Below, piece after piece: positions 1-8,636 of a DNA stretch of 64,000 nt. Under the pieces are notes generated by a model that was not told the DNA's origin, did not search any database, and saw nothing but the letters and a program-made list of their open reading frames with translations. Made by a program: the position numbers and the translations under genes. This stretch comes from Paenibacillus aurantius (GTDB lineage: Bacteria; Bacillota; Bacilli; Paenibacillales; NBRC-103111). The first letter of the stretch is position 1. Every line of letters starts with the position of its first letter. Location: contig NZ_CP130318.1 of NCBI RefSeq assembly GCF_032268605.1, forward strand, positions 4,687,501 to 4,751,500, in the 5' to 3' direction.

Positions 1-2140
1 GCCAGAACGTCTGCGGGGCGCTGAACGAGCCCAGGTTGTACAAGGCGATCACGGCATAGATGGCGGTGACGGCGCCCATGCCGATCCAATCGCGACGGGT
101 GAATTTCCTCCCCTTGGCTGCCGATTCGGTGCTGTGCAGAAGGCCCGAAGCCTCCGCCTCCGCCGGAACGGCCGTGAGAGGAGTCACCGGCTCCACCGGC
201 TGGATACGGCCCCGCACGAACAGATCGACTCCCACCTGGATAAGCCAGCCGAGCAGGACCAGATTGACGAGTGACGTGATGAGCATGATCCCGTCAAAGG
301 CCGGGACATTCGTGATCCCCTTCAGGCTGAAGGCCAGCACATAACCGATGTTAATAAAAGCCGTCAGGCTGAAGCCGAGGAAGAGCCACAAGAGCCTGCG
401 GTCCCGGGCGTAGACATAAGCTACCAGAACCAGCGCCACGGCGGGATATAGGTAACGCTCGTGCATTTTGGCCGCGAGGAGGAAGACCACCGCAATTAAG
501 ATAAGAGCCGTGTACAGCACCTTGGCCGGCGAATCCTCCTTCCGGCGGAAGAACAAGTATGCGGATAGGCCGACAGCCGCCACAATGAACAGGTTCCCCC
601 AAACCGAATAAGGAAGGAACAGCAGCTTCTCGGTGGTAGGCTTCCAGTTGGCCCCCACAAGCGAATACAGGTTGAACGCGTTCAAGGTGGCATAAGGATA
701 GGATTTCAGAGTCGTTTTATACAGGTCAACCACCCAAAGCAGACTTCCCTGGTTCAAGGAAAAAGGCACAAGGGGAATCACCAATCCGGCCAAGCCCCAC
801 AAGGCCCCTACGCCGAACCGCTTCCAGCTTCCGGCCCGGATGAACGCATACAGCAGGGCAGGAGTAAAGATAAGCGCCTGCGGCTTGATAAGCACGGTCA
901 AGGCGAACAGAACACACGCCCATTCGATCCGGCCGCGCACCACCTGAAGCAGTGTGGCGAGGAGAAGAAGGGTAAAGAAGGAATCCACCTGCCCCCATGC
1001 CGCCGAATCGGCTATAACGGCCGGGTTGAACGCATACAGCAGGGACAAGCCGAGCGCCGCTCGGTCCCCGAATCTCGGCTGAGCCAGGCGGTATACTAGC
1101 CATGCCGCCGCCAAATCGGCTAGAATCGCGGGAAGCTTAAGCAGCACCAGGAAGGCCTTCGAGGAAGCCTCGAGGTGCATCCATCCGGCGAGCTTGCCGA
1201 TGGCATAGAGCACATAAATGTAGCCGGGCGGGTAGTCCGCCCAGATGCCGTCGTAGAACCGCATCAGGCCGGCTTCCGCCGCGTGCTTCGCCCAGGCGGT
1301 GAACGTATTGACGTCCGTCGGGTGCCCGACGATGTGCTGGCCTATGTAGAGGCGGAGAAGAAGACCAAGCCCCAGCACACTTGCCATGGCCGCGGGACCG
1401 TACCGGGATTCCCCTCTTGCCTGCAGAGGGGAGCGGATCAGGCTCTGGTAAACCACTACGAAGAGAGCCCCGAAAAGAACCGTGAACAGCATCACCTTCA
1501 TCGGAGACACCGGATCCCCCGAGGTGGCCGGATCCCCGGCGGGTGCCGCCTGCTGGGGAAGAAAGGAGATGGCCTTCACGCCTGCCGGCACCTGGCTTAC
1601 CTCTTCGAACGCAATGTCATCGAAGTAGGCGGTGCCCTTGGTCAGGCTGCCGTAGCCCCCGAGGCGGACGGCCACCTTGAGCTCGTTCTGCTCGGGTCCC
1701 GTCCGTCCGTATAGCTCGACGTACTGCCATTCCCCTTTCGTGTCCTTGTAATCGGCGGACGTCTCCAGCGGGCCCATGACCGACAGGTTCGCCCCCTTGG
1801 AGGACGGGTCGGCCTGCTCGGCCCTGATGAAGCCTGACAGCCGGTAGGTTGTATTCGGCTTCACGGCCACCGTCTGGACAAGCTTCGCGTCGTTCGGCTG
1901 CTTGTTCTCGATTTTGACGGCGCCGGACCCTGTATGGGCTTGGCTTGTCTCTATGGAGAATTGGGTCGCTTCCGAGCCCGGCGTCCATACATCCTGCTGC
2001 CAGCCGCCGGGCTGCCCCCCGCTATTTTCTTCGAACCCCCTGTTCTGAAGAAGGTTTTCTGCCGCCGCGCACGGAAGCACGGCTCCTGCCAGGCACAGCC
2101 AGAGGCTCACCAGGAGCAGGGCGGTCCATTTCTTAACCAA
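1..2140 (-). CDS. GT-C type membrane glycosyltransferase with N-terminal carbohydrate-binding-like domain (C-terminus cut by window edge)
   Basis: The frame stays open from a TTG codon to the window edge, so the gene is partial. TTG is chosen because AGGTGG lies 7 bases upstream. Residues 1-27 form a signal peptide. Residues 28-180 look like a CBM4/9-type beta-sandwich: an N-L-L-Q-N-R-G-F-E start, several Trp, and a closing Y-F-D-D-I strand. From about residue 200 come many hydrophobic segments typical of GT-C enzymes, which move sugars from lipid-phosphate donors at the outer membrane face. The first loop has H-P-T-D-V-N, a likely catalytic acidic site, and later come A-W-G-Q-V-D-S and I-K-P-Q, as in bacterial mannosyl/arabinosyl transferases. 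Donor and acceptor cannot be read. The next gene upstream is a secreted deacetylase-like protein. Confidence 0.85.
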   Translation of the reverse strand, partial: MVKKWTALLLVSLWLCLAGAVLPCAAAENLLQNRGFEENSGGQPGGWQQDVWTPGSEATQFSIETSQAHTGSGAVKIENKQPNDAKLVQTVAVKPNTTYRLSGFIRAEQADPSSKGANLSVMGPLETSADYKDTKGEWQYVELYGRTGPEQNELKVAVRLGGYGSLTKGTAYFDDIAFEEVSQVPAGVKAISFLPQQAAPAGDPATSGDPVSPMKVMLFTVLFGALFVVVYQSLIRSPLQARGESRYGPAAMASVLGLGLLLRLYIGQHIVGHPTDVNTFTAWAKHAAEAGLMRFYDGIWADYPPGYIYVLYAIGKLAGWMHLEASSKAFLVLLKLPAILADLAAAWLVYRLAQPRFGDRAALGLSLLYAFNPAVIADSAAWGQVDSFFTLLLLATLLQVVRGRIEWACVLFALTVLIKPQALIFTPALLYAFIRAGSWKRFGVGALWGLAGLVIPLVPFSLNQGSLLWVVDLYKTTLKSYPYATLNAFNLYSLVGANWKPTTEKLLFLPYSVWGNLFIVAAVGLSAYLFFRRKEDSPAKVLYTALILIAVVFLLAAKMHERYLYPAVALVLVAYVYARDRRLLWLFLGFSLTAFINIGYVLAFSLKGITNVPAFDGIMLITSLVNLVLLGWLIQVGVDLFVRGRIQPVEPVTPLTAVPAEAEASGLLHSTESAAKGRKFTRRDWIGMGAVTAIYAVIALYNLGSFSAPQTFW

Positions 2141-2211
2141 CGGGTTTCCACCTGCCTGTCGATGTTTTCTTCATTATGCCAAAGAATGCCGGCAAAAGAA
2201 ATGACCCTAGC

Positions 2212-2236
2212 AAAAACCCGCCTGGAGGGCGGGTTG
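2212..2236 (-). terminator. Rho-independent terminator of the DUF2334/FG-GAP gene
   Basis: On the minus strand AACCCGCC and GGCGGGTT form a GC-rich stem followed by a short T run. It lies about 75 bases after the stop of the gene at 2310, separating it from the glycosyltransferase. Confidence 0.8.
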
Positions 2237-2309
2237 TGCGGGTCATGGTCTTTACTCCATCGGGAAGGACTGCCCCTTCTTCCCACAGCGGGAGGAAAAC
2301 GGCATCCGC

Positions 2310-4211
2310 CTAGAACGAAGGACGCTGGTAAGACAACGCCAAGTCGAGAGAAGACGACGTGCCGCCGAGGAGGCCGAGGTCGGACGTGCCGCTTCCGTCA
2401 AAGTCCCCGATCAGAAGGCGGGCGTTTGGCCGACCCCACGGACCGAAGGCCGAAAGAAGGCGATACCGGCCGTCCGGGTCCTGCAGATAGACGGTGTACC
2501 GGTTCTCCTCCTCGTTCCACTGGAGAACATCCTCGCGCTTGTCGCCGTTGAAGTCCCCGAAACGCAGAGAGCCCTCATTGGAGGAAAGGTCGACCGTCTC
2601 CTTCCCCGTCTTCCATTTGTACTGGCCCGTTTCGCAGCCAATCCGGACGCCGCTTAAGGAATGACCGCGGGAGAGCCACAAGCTCTCGGACTCATCCGGG
2701 TTGACCCGGACCGCCAATCCTTTGAGCGTATTCGTTTTCCACTTGAGGGGCTCCATCGCCCGGACTCCGTTAGAGGAAATGGAGAGACCGAACAAGCGGT
2801 TGCCCTCTGGGGACGTCCCGGCCGCGATCCACTCGCCGTTCCTCTGCTTGACCGGATAAGCCTCCGCCCACTCCCCTCCCGTGTTTACGCTCCAAGCGCC
2901 GGCATACCGGAACGCGCTTCCGGTTGAGCGGTACAGCTCCAGCCGTCCCAAGGCGCGGATGACCCACAGATCCTGGCGCCGGTCACCGTCATCATCGTGC
3001 AGCAGGAACTGGTCGCCCTTGCGCCGGCTGATGGTGGCCCAGGCATCGGAGGCCGGCTGGGCCTCGTTGCGCATCCCGCGGAAGCGGCCTTCCGTTACCG
3101 TCACCTGCCCGGTCCGGTCATCCCACACCACCGCATCGGCCTGCCCGTCTCCGGTCACGTCGCCCGTTCTTACCGCACCATCCTTAACCGTACTTAGCGT
3201 AACGCGGTTAGCGGGGGTAAACGGCACATAGTCGTGAAGCGAATAGAAGGTATAGCCTTTGCTCCGCAGAGCGGTAATGAGCTTCTGGAGGTTGGTCCGG
3301 TCCCGTTCCGGGTAACGGTATTCCGGGAGTCCGTCCCGGTAAACCGGGTCACCCTGATCGTCCATAACCGGGATCAAATGCTTGAACTCCAGGAAAGAAT
3401 GGTAGAAGAAGGACGGCAGCTTGCTGCTTTTGGCGAGCTGGTTCATAATCAGCTTCTCATCCTTGTTGTAAGGGATGTAGGAAAAAGGAGTCGGAACGTA
3501 CACCGCTCCCCAGCTGGGGCTTCCGTAGCCGGTGTTCTCGCGGTTGCGGTACAAGGCATCGGACTGCCCCGGGGCACCGAACGCATTCTCATAGACGATA
3601 CCGAAGTAGGAGCGGAAGACGGCCTCCTGATCAGCGCTAATGTGATAATGCGGAGCCTCCCAGAAATCCGGGTGAAGCTGGGCCGCTCCCATCACCTTGA
3701 GCCCTTCCTCCACCCGGGACCGGGCGAATTCGGGCGTAGCCGTCTCCGGAGAGCCCAGGACGTTGAATTCATTGCCGATCCCCGACTCCTGATGACCGTC
3801 CTCCCGGCGCTTGTCGCCCGTCTGGTGGGTGTATCCATGCATCCCCAGAACGGCGCCCGAAGCCTCGGCTTTCTTCAGAATCCGGTTAAAAGCGAGTATA
3901 TAAGGATCCTCCTGCTGATCGAGCTGCCGGTTGTACACGGTCCCGTCGGGCAAATAGTTGATCCATCGGGGGATGACCCCGACCTGAAAACGGATGTGCC
4001 GCTCCTCCAAATATTCCATCACCGTGCGGAGCTTGCCAAGCCCTTCCAGCGATTCATACTGCCCGCCGGGCCCAATGTCTTCCAGACGCAGCAGGACGAA
4101 CTTAGGATCGCTCTGCTCCCCCAAAACCGTCAGCCTCTCGTGCAGACTCAAGATCAGCATGACGATCAATCCCGCCGCCAGATACCTTGCCCATTTCTTC
4201 CTACGCCCCAT
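2310..4211 (-). CDS. Membrane-anchored DUF2334 polysaccharide deacetylase-like protein with FG-GAP repeats
   Basis: A 633-residue protein with an N-terminal signal anchor (about residues 10-28). Residues 38-330 match the DUF2334 polysaccharide deacetylase-like fold: D45 in R-L-E-D-I-G is the likely first metal or catalytic acid, and H125-G-Y-T-H129 is the typical histidine pair. The C-terminal half (about 345-633) has calcium-loop FG-GAP/VCBS repeats, with D-x-x-G-D or D-x-D-G cores at residues 351-359, 406-414, 553-561 and 603-611, suggesting an extracellular beta-propeller that binds a glycan or protein. Family knowledge suggests action on N- or O-acetylated polysaccharide, but no substrate can be read. 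The ribosome site before this ATG is weak (GAGGGG about 13 bases away), so the exact start is uncertain. A promoter and a cre-like operator lie upstream. Confidence 0.85.
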   Translation of the reverse strand: MGRRKKWARYLAAGLIVMLILSLHERLTVLGEQSDPKFVLLRLEDIGPGGQYESLEGLGKLRTVMEYLEERHIRFQVGVIPRWINYLPDGTVYNRQLDQQEDPYILAFNRILKKAEASGAVLGMHGYTHQTGDKRREDGHQESGIGNEFNVLGSPETATPEFARSRVEEGLKVMGAAQLHPDFWEAPHYHISADQEAVFRSYFGIVYENAFGAPGQSDALYRNRENTGYGSPSWGAVYVPTPFSYIPYNKDEKLIMNQLAKSSKLPSFFYHSFLEFKHLIPVMDDQGDPVYRDGLPEYRYPERDRTNLQKLITALRSKGYTFYSLHDYVPFTPANRVTLSTVKDGAVRTGDVTGDGQADAVVWDDRTGQVTVTEGRFRGMRNEAQPASDAWATISRRKGDQFLLHDDDGDRRQDLWVIRALGRLELYRSTGSAFRYAGAWSVNTGGEWAEAYPVKQRNGEWIAAGTSPEGNRLFGLSISSNGVRAMEPLKWKTNTLKGLAVRVNPDESESLWLSRGHSLSGVRIGCETGQYKWKTGKETVDLSSNEGSLRFGDFNGDKREDVLQWNEEENRYTVYLQDPDGRYRLLSAFGPWGRPNARLLIGDFDGSGTSDLGLLGGTSSSLDLALSYQRPSF

Positions 4212-4250
4212 CCAGCCTGTCGTCCCCTCATGATGTACTCAGCCTTTTCA

Positions 4251-4264
4251 ATAAAACGCTTACA
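4251..4264. promoter_or_regulatory. cre-like (CcpA-type) operator before the DUF2334 gene
   Basis: The 14-mer fits the catabolite-responsive consensus TGWAARCGYTWNCA at 12 of 14 positions, including the central CG. It sits just downstream of the predicted -10 box, where a bound repressor would block transcription. Binding is inferred. Confidence 0.5.
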
Positions 4265-4274
4265 TTTTTTCTCA

Positions 4275-4303
4275 AGTATAGCATGCTGGCGTCTAGTCAT
4301 AAA
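4275..4303 (-). promoter_or_regulatory. Sigma-A-like promoter of the DUF2334 gene
   Basis: Minus strand: TTTATG, 17 bases, TATACT. The -10 is good and the -35 is weak. The start point would fall about 55 bases before the gene. Confidence 0.45.
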
Positions 4304-4449
4304 GTAGGCATTCGACAAAATTTTATGCAGGATCAGCGGGAACTAGACCTGATCTTTAAGCCGGTAACTTTGCAAAAGAGGCTGCGTTTACTTGGCAAGG
4401 GCACGGCGGAAGCGGAACGGCATTCGCGGATAAGGCACTACCCGGGAGA

Positions 4450-4474
4450 ACCGGACAACCCTTGTTTGTCCGGT
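4450..4474. terminator. Inverted repeat after the methyltransferase gene, possible terminator
   Basis: ACCGGACAA and TTGTCCGGT form a perfect 9-base stem with a 7-base loop, 26 bases past the methyltransferase stop. There is no T run on either side, so termination is uncertain. Confidence 0.4.
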
Positions 4475-4500
4475 CCGATTCCCCAGGCAGGTTCCCCAAG

Positions 4501-5280
4501 CTACCGGGGCTTAACCGCCAGCAGGCGCAGCCTCACATAATCGCCCTCCCAGCCGGATGTCTCCTCCCGGTAAAGAGAGGGACGGGCGATTTCTTCGATC
4601 AACCGGTAAACCTTCTTCTTCTCGGCCGGCATCATCCCTTCAAAGAACGGTCCGGCGAACATCTCGAGCCAGTGCTCCAGCCCCTTCCCTCCGCCGTTCA
4701 GCGGAGTAGGTCTGGCAAAGTGAACCGCCACCTCCACGTGAAAGCCATGACTCTCCAGCAGGCAGGCGTATTCGCCGAGACTGGGAAAATACCACGGATT
4801 CCGTTCTTCGGCCCGGATTCCGAAGGATATGAGCGCATCCTCGACCGCCTTATAGATGCCGGCTACATTGCCCCGGCCGCCGAATTCGGCCGCGAACCGC
4901 CCGCCCGGCTTAAGCGAGGACCAGACGCCCTCCAGGACGCGGGACGGCTGCTTCATCCAGTGCAGGGCCGCGTTGGAGAAGACGGCGTCGAAGCATTCTT
5001 TTGGATAGGAAGCCGGTTCCTCTGCATCTTCAACCCGAAAGCTCAGCTCCGGATATTTCACCCGGGCCTGGTCGATCATCTCCCGAGACCGATCGATTCC
5101 CTCCACCCGGCACCCTTCGTCCGCAAGCTTCTTCGTCAAGTCGCCCGTTCCGCAGCCTACATCCAGAACCCGCTCTCCCGGGCGGGGATTCAAGAGCTCC
5201 ACCACTCCCGCTCCAAGCTTGCTTACAAACCCCAGCCGTTCGTCATAATGACCCGCATTCCATACCTGGCTTCTTTCCAT
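4501..5280 (-). CDS. Class I SAM-dependent methyltransferase
   Basis: A 259-residue soluble protein. Motif I, V-L-D-V-G-C-G-T-G at residues 38-46, binds S-adenosylmethionine, and the acidic end of the next strand (G-I-D-R-S) contacts the ribose. F-S-N-A-A-L-H-W is the usual motif IV-like region of the Methyltransf_11/25 group, which includes trans-aconitate methyltransferase-like enzymes. The substrate cannot be read. GGAGGCGACG precedes the ATG. The gene stands alone, with about 290 bases to the next gene downstream. Confidence 0.9.
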   Translation of the reverse strand: MERSQVWNAGHYDERLGFVSKLGAGVVELLNPRPGERVLDVGCGTGDLTKKLADEGCRVEGIDRSREMIDQARVKYPELSFRVEDAEEPASYPKECFDAVFSNAALHWMKQPSRVLEGVWSSLKPGGRFAAEFGGRGNVAGIYKAVEDALISFGIRAEERNPWYFPSLGEYACLLESHGFHVEVAVHFARPTPLNGGGKGLEHWLEMFAGPFFEGMMPAEKKKVYRLIEEIARPSLYREETSGWEGDYVRLRLLAVKPR

Positions 5281-5383
5281 CCTATTCGTCGCCTCCTTTT
5301 GAAAGAAGCATACACCTGTTAATCCAATAGGTGAAATATATAAAATCTATTTATTTAATAGGTTATAACTATATCAATAACTT

Positions 5384-5414
5384 AAAAAGGACCGTCCCCT
5401 AAAGGAACGGCCCC
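5384..5414 (-). terminator. Rho-independent terminator after the small membrane protein
   Basis: On the minus strand GGGCCGTTCC pairs along its full length with GGGACGGTCC (two G-U pairs), followed by five T. Confidence 0.8.
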
Positions 5415-5421
5415 TGTACAA

Positions 5422-5634
5422 TTACCCCGTCGAGGAATCCATCCAGAACCCGAAGTACCGGAAAACCGCCGCCACCAGGAATATACCCGAAACGATGCTG
5501 ATGACCATCCCGAGAAAACGGCTGTAAGAGCTCATAAAGGAGCTGTGGGTCTCTATTTGAGGCGAAAGGACGATAAGCAGGTTGCCTAAAGCAAGCAGGA
5601 TCAGGCTTAGCAGCCATACCACGGTGTAGGTCAT
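5422..5634 (-). CDS. Small two-segment membrane protein, unknown function
   Basis: A 70-residue protein with two hydrophobic segments (about residues 4-25 and 38-62) joined by a polar loop rich in Ser. AAAGGAGG lies 8 bases before the ATG and a good terminator follows, which makes it a convincing gene despite its size. I do not recognise the family. Its neighbours, GH88 upstream and a methyltransferase downstream, give no clear clue. Confidence 0.75.
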   Translation of the reverse strand: MTYTVVWLLSLILLALGNLLIVLSPQIETHSSFMSSYSRFLGMVISIVSGIFLVAAVFRYFGFWMDSSTG

Positions 5635-5791
5635 TGGCCATTCCTCCTTTGTGCAGGCGGGACCTCGTTCGAATTCGGAGGCTTTTCTTAAGCGGTTTTG
5701 ACTCTTTCGTCCGCTTATATACCAATAACCCGGAATGGGACAGCCTAAACAGATACGGACTCAAATCCGGACCAGCCTGCGAAGGAAAACC

Positions 5792-6916
5792 TTATCGGTC
5801 GTACCAGTAACCCGGGATTCCTTTCTCCAGGCGCATTAAGGCCTCCAGGTAGTAATAATCCCCCCAGATGACATAATCATCCGGAGCGGCACCGCCGCGC
5901 ACGCTGTAAGAGCCCCGCTTCAGAAAGCCCTCCGCCTCCGGGTCCTCCAGTGTGGCATAACTGTTCACCAGCCCTTCCATCGATCGCTGAAGGCCGTCTT
6001 GCAGGAAGGCCCGGTCCGGATCGCTCACATCCAGATGATGGAGAAGCTCCTGAACCCCGGCCGCCACGATAGCCGAGGCCGAGCTGTCCCGCTTCGTGTC
6101 CGCATTGACCTCCACATTGAAATCCCAATAGACAACGTTGTCCTCCGGCAGTCTTTCGAAGAAGTACCGGGCGAGGCGCTTCGACGTTTCCAGATAGAGA
6201 GGATTCTTCGTGTAGTGGTAGGAAAGCGCGAAGCCGTAAATCCCCCAAGCTTGTCCGCGAGTCCAGGTCGACCCGTCGCGATACCCTTGAGCGGTTCCCC
6301 CGCGAAGCGCATCGCCCGTTTCCTGGTCGAAATAAAAGGTATGGTAAGAGGAATCGTCCCCGCGGACCAGAAACCGTCGGCTCTGATCGGCATGGATCAC
6401 CGCCACGTCGCGGTACCGGCTGTCTCCCGTCTGCTCATAGGCCCAGTAGAGAAGAGGAAGGTTCATGAGGCAGTCGATGATGATCCGGCCCCCGTTCTCT
6501 TTGTCTCCTTTGGGACCCCAGGCTTGAATGATTTGAAGGTTCTCGCGCCACCGGTTCATCAGGACATCGGCCGCTTGCAGAGTCAGCTTTTTGGCCTCCT
6601 CGTCCTTCTCGATGATCCACTGGGCCTTGGTCGAAAGAGAATAAAGGAAGCCGATGTCATGGTGATCCAGATTCCGGTTCTGCTCCAGCCGGTCTTTGAA
6701 GCTTTGGACGGTACGAAGGGCGGCTTCCCGGAAAACCCCATCCTTCGTATACTCGTAGCTCAGCCAGAGAATGCCTGACCAGAAGCCGTCCGTCCAATCC
6801 GTATTCGGGTTCAGCCGGTACTTGTCATTCTCGCTTACATGCGGGAACTGGTCCCCGAACCGGCCGATATTCTTCCTCGTCTGCTCAACCGCGTGCTCAA
6901 TCGCTTTTGTCCACAT
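5792..6916 (-). CDS. Glycoside hydrolase family 88 unsaturated glucuronyl/galacturonyl hydrolase
   Basis: A 374-residue cytoplasmic enzyme (no signal peptide). It matches GH88 throughout: N-T-D-W-T-D-G-F-W-S-G near residue 38, D87 in H-H-D-I-G-F and D148 in I-I-D-C-L-M-N (equivalent to the two catalytic aspartates D88 and D149 of Bacillus sp. GL1 UGL), then W-T-R-G-Q-A-W-G-I-Y. The family removes the 4,5-unsaturated uronic acid from the non-reducing end of oligosaccharides made by polysaccharide lyases, by hydrating the double bond. The source could be gellan, xanthan, glycosaminoglycan or rhamnogalacturonan-type glycan; sequence alone does not decide. No importer or lyase lies beside it. A LacI-type regulator lies immediately upstream on the same strand. 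GGAGAG precedes the ATG. Confidence 0.93.
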   Translation of the reverse strand: MWTKAIEHAVEQTRKNIGRFGDQFPHVSENDKYRLNPNTDWTDGFWSGILWLSYEYTKDGVFREAALRTVQSFKDRLEQNRNLDHHDIGFLYSLSTKAQWIIEKDEEAKKLTLQAADVLMNRWRENLQIIQAWGPKGDKENGGRIIIDCLMNLPLLYWAYEQTGDSRYRDVAVIHADQSRRFLVRGDDSSYHTFYFDQETGDALRGGTAQGYRDGSTWTRGQAWGIYGFALSYHYTKNPLYLETSKRLARYFFERLPEDNVVYWDFNVEVNADTKRDSSASAIVAAGVQELLHHLDVSDPDRAFLQDGLQRSMEGLVNSYATLEDPEAEGFLKRGSYSVRGGAAPDDYVIWGDYYYLEALMRLEKGIPGYWYDR

Positions 6917-6938
6917 GCTCGAATCTCTCCTTTGTGGC

Positions 6939-6967
6939 TGTATAGATTATCCGGTTACCCGGGTGAA
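6939..6967 (-). promoter_or_regulatory. Promoter of the GH88 gene with a palindrome over the -35 box
   Basis: Minus strand: TTCACC, 17 bases, TATACA. The near-palindrome TTACCCGGGTGA (6955-6966), centred on CG as LacI-family operators are, overlaps the -35 box and could be the site of the adjacent regulator. It differs from the palindrome in front of the regulator itself. Confidence 0.4.
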
Positions 6968-7016
6968 TCCTCATCACACGCCCCCTCTCCTGCCAGAGTG
7001 GGCAAAGGGCCTTGGC

Positions 7017-8051
7017 TTAGGCTTCGGTAGAGCGCCTTGGAGTCAGCTCAAGAGGAACGGTAACCTCTCCTTTTGCCTGCGGCAGGTCCTTCCCGTCCTC
7101 GGCCTCACCCAAATGCGACAGCAGCCGGTGGATGGCCAGCTCCGCTTGTTTCTCATACGGGATGCTCATGCTCGTCAGCGTCGGATAGGCAGCGGCACTG
7201 AACCATTCGTTATTGATTCCGAGAAGCTTGACCTCTTCCGGAACCCGGATACCGGCTTGAAGAAGCCGGCCCAGAATCCGGAGGGCCATACGGTCATCAA
7301 AAGCGAGAATCCCGACGGGGCCTCCCTCAGCGAGAGCCTCGGCCGCTGCGGTAGTCACCTGCTCTTCCGGATCCCCGGCTTCGCTATGGATCATGCCGGT
7401 CCGCACCTGGTCCCCGAGCCGGTCCGCTTCCCGGCGGAAGCCCAACCTGCGCTGCCTGTCGATCATGAGAGCCTTGGAGGTCCCGGCATAGTAGACCGTC
7501 CGGCAGCCGCGCTCCACCAGATGGCGGACGGCCTCTGCGCTCGCGCCGGCAAAATCAAGGTTGACCGCCGCCACCGCCAGATCCTCCGGCCACTCCCAGG
7601 CGTTGAACAGAACAAGCGGCGAGCCTCCCCGCACGATCCGGCCCACCGATTCGGGCTTCATCGCCATCCCGTGGCAGAACAGGCCGTCCACCCGGCGTTC
7701 CAGCAGCGTTTCCAGATGGCGCTGCTCTCTTTCGGGATCCGAGCCGGTCGCATAGACGGAAAGATGATAGCCGTGGCGGTGCGCGGTAAGCTCCATGGCC
7801 TCCGCAAACTGGCCGTAATAGCCCCCGAAGCCCGGAAGAAGGAGGCCGAGCTCGTTGGTTTTCCGGCGGCTCAGGCTGGCTGCCACCGTATTGCGGCGGT
7901 AGCCGAGGCGGGCCGCCGCCTCCTCGACCTTGGCAGCGGTTTCAGGAGCCATCGGAACGTTCCGCTTGTTCAGCACGTTCGACACGGTGGCAATGGAGAC
8001 CCCGGCTTCCCTGGCCACCTCGACAATGGTGATCTGCTTGTTATTCATCAT
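7017..8051 (-). CDS. LacI-family transcriptional regulator
   Basis: The N-terminus has a LacI helix-turn-helix (T-I-V-E-V-A-R-E-A-G-V-S-I-A-T-V-S-N-V-L-N) and a hinge helix with A-A-S-L-S. The rest is a periplasmic-binding-protein-like effector domain. The frame extends two codons further to a GTG, but AGAGGG overlaps that GTG and sits correctly for the ATG used here; the next codon is also ATG. It is likely the local regulator of the GH88 gene 100 bases downstream. The effector is probably a sugar or unsaturated oligosaccharide, by inference from context. A LacI-type palindrome 13 bases upstream suggests autoregulation. Confidence 0.9.
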   Translation of the reverse strand: MMNNKQITIVEVAREAGVSIATVSNVLNKRNVPMAPETAAKVEEAAARLGYRRNTVAASLSRRKTNELGLLLPGFGGYYGQFAEAMELTAHRHGYHLSVYATGSDPEREQRHLETLLERRVDGLFCHGMAMKPESVGRIVRGGSPLVLFNAWEWPEDLAVAAVNLDFAGASAEAVRHLVERGCRTVYYAGTSKALMIDRQRRLGFRREADRLGDQVRTGMIHSEAGDPEEQVTTAAAEALAEGGPVGILAFDDRMALRILGRLLQAGIRVPEEVKLLGINNEWFSAAAYPTLTSMSIPYEKQAELAIHRLLSHLGEAEDGKDLPQAKGEVTVPLELTPRRSTEA

Positions 8052-8063
8052 GTGCACCCTCTA

Positions 8064-8077
8064 TTGAAACGTTTAAA
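8064..8077. promoter_or_regulatory. LacI-type operator in front of the LacI-family gene
   Basis: TTGAAACGTTTAAA is a palindrome around CG with one mismatch. It sits between the gene and any upstream promoter, so it is a candidate autoregulatory or CcpA site. Confidence 0.5.
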
Positions 8078-8171
8078 TTAATCTAAAACAATCATAATCC
8101 GCTTTCCTTCCTTTTGTCAATCATTCGTTGCGGGCCATCCTTTCTTGCAGCATTCCTTCCTTGAAGCAAAT

Positions 8172-8205
8172 AAAAAAGCCGGCAAGGAACCTTCCCTTGC
8201 CAGCC
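8172..8205 (-). terminator. Rho-independent terminator after the gene at 8255
   Basis: On the minus strand GGCAAGGGAA and TTCCTTGCC form a stem, followed by GGC and six T. Confidence 0.8.
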
Positions 8206-8254
8206 ATCCTCTTAAATGCTGTTTAGCTGCAAATTCAAAGTTACCGCCTTCTCG

Positions 8255-8587
8255 CTAGACGCCCTGATTCGTATAGGCCTGGCGGGAATCCACGGAAAGT
8301 TGGAGCGTTCGGGCCTCCTGAGCGTACTGGAGGTCCGGCCTCTCCTTGTCGTAGAGCCACCACTTGCTCAGCTGTCCGTCCGGGCCCTCCTCGAAATAAA
8401 ACACGTTCAGCTCATCGAGCAGCCGGCCGATTTCCCCGGCGAGGGCCGGTTCCACTCCGCGCAGCGTTATCTTCCATCCCTTGTCCCCTTCCTCCAGATC
8501 GAAGCCACCCTCCAGCTTCTCCCCTTCCAGGAGCAGACGTCCGGTTGCCTGCTTGATCAGCAGTCTCTTCGTGCGGGATCCTCCCAT
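8255..8587 (-). CDS. Hypothetical protein of about 110 residues
   Basis: A small soluble protein that I do not recognise. It starts M-G-G-S-R-T-K-R-L-L and alternates short beta-like stretches with charged turns (L-L-L-E-G-E-K-L, W-K-I-T-L-R-G-V-E), then a C-terminal part with W-W-L-Y-D-K. It has no signal peptide or membrane segment. The frame is open to an ATG at 8614, but CAGGGAGG sits 6 bases before the ATG used here; an ATG at 8593 touches the ribosome site directly. It follows the pirin gene at a 49-base gap and ends at a terminator, so the two may be co-transcribed. Confidence 0.7.
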   Translation of the reverse strand: MGGSRTKRLLIKQATGRLLLEGEKLEGGFDLEEGDKGWKITLRGVEPALAGEIGRLLDELNVFYFEEGPDGQLSKWWLYDKERPDLQYAQEARTLQLSVDSRQAYTNQGV

Positions 8588-8636
8588 GTCCATCCTCCCT
8601 GTTCGTTCAAGCATGCGGCAGCCGCCGCTTCCCCCA

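Noticed and set aside
1617-1988. Short frames on both strands inside the first 2.2 kb
   Set aside because: Codon-by-codon reading of the minus strand gives one continuous glycosyltransferase frame to the window edge, so these are shadows.
4430-4446. GGATAAGGCACTACC occurring here and again at 51290-51304
   Set aside because: A 15-base repeat is expected by chance about once or twice in a window of this size, and the surroundings are unrelated.
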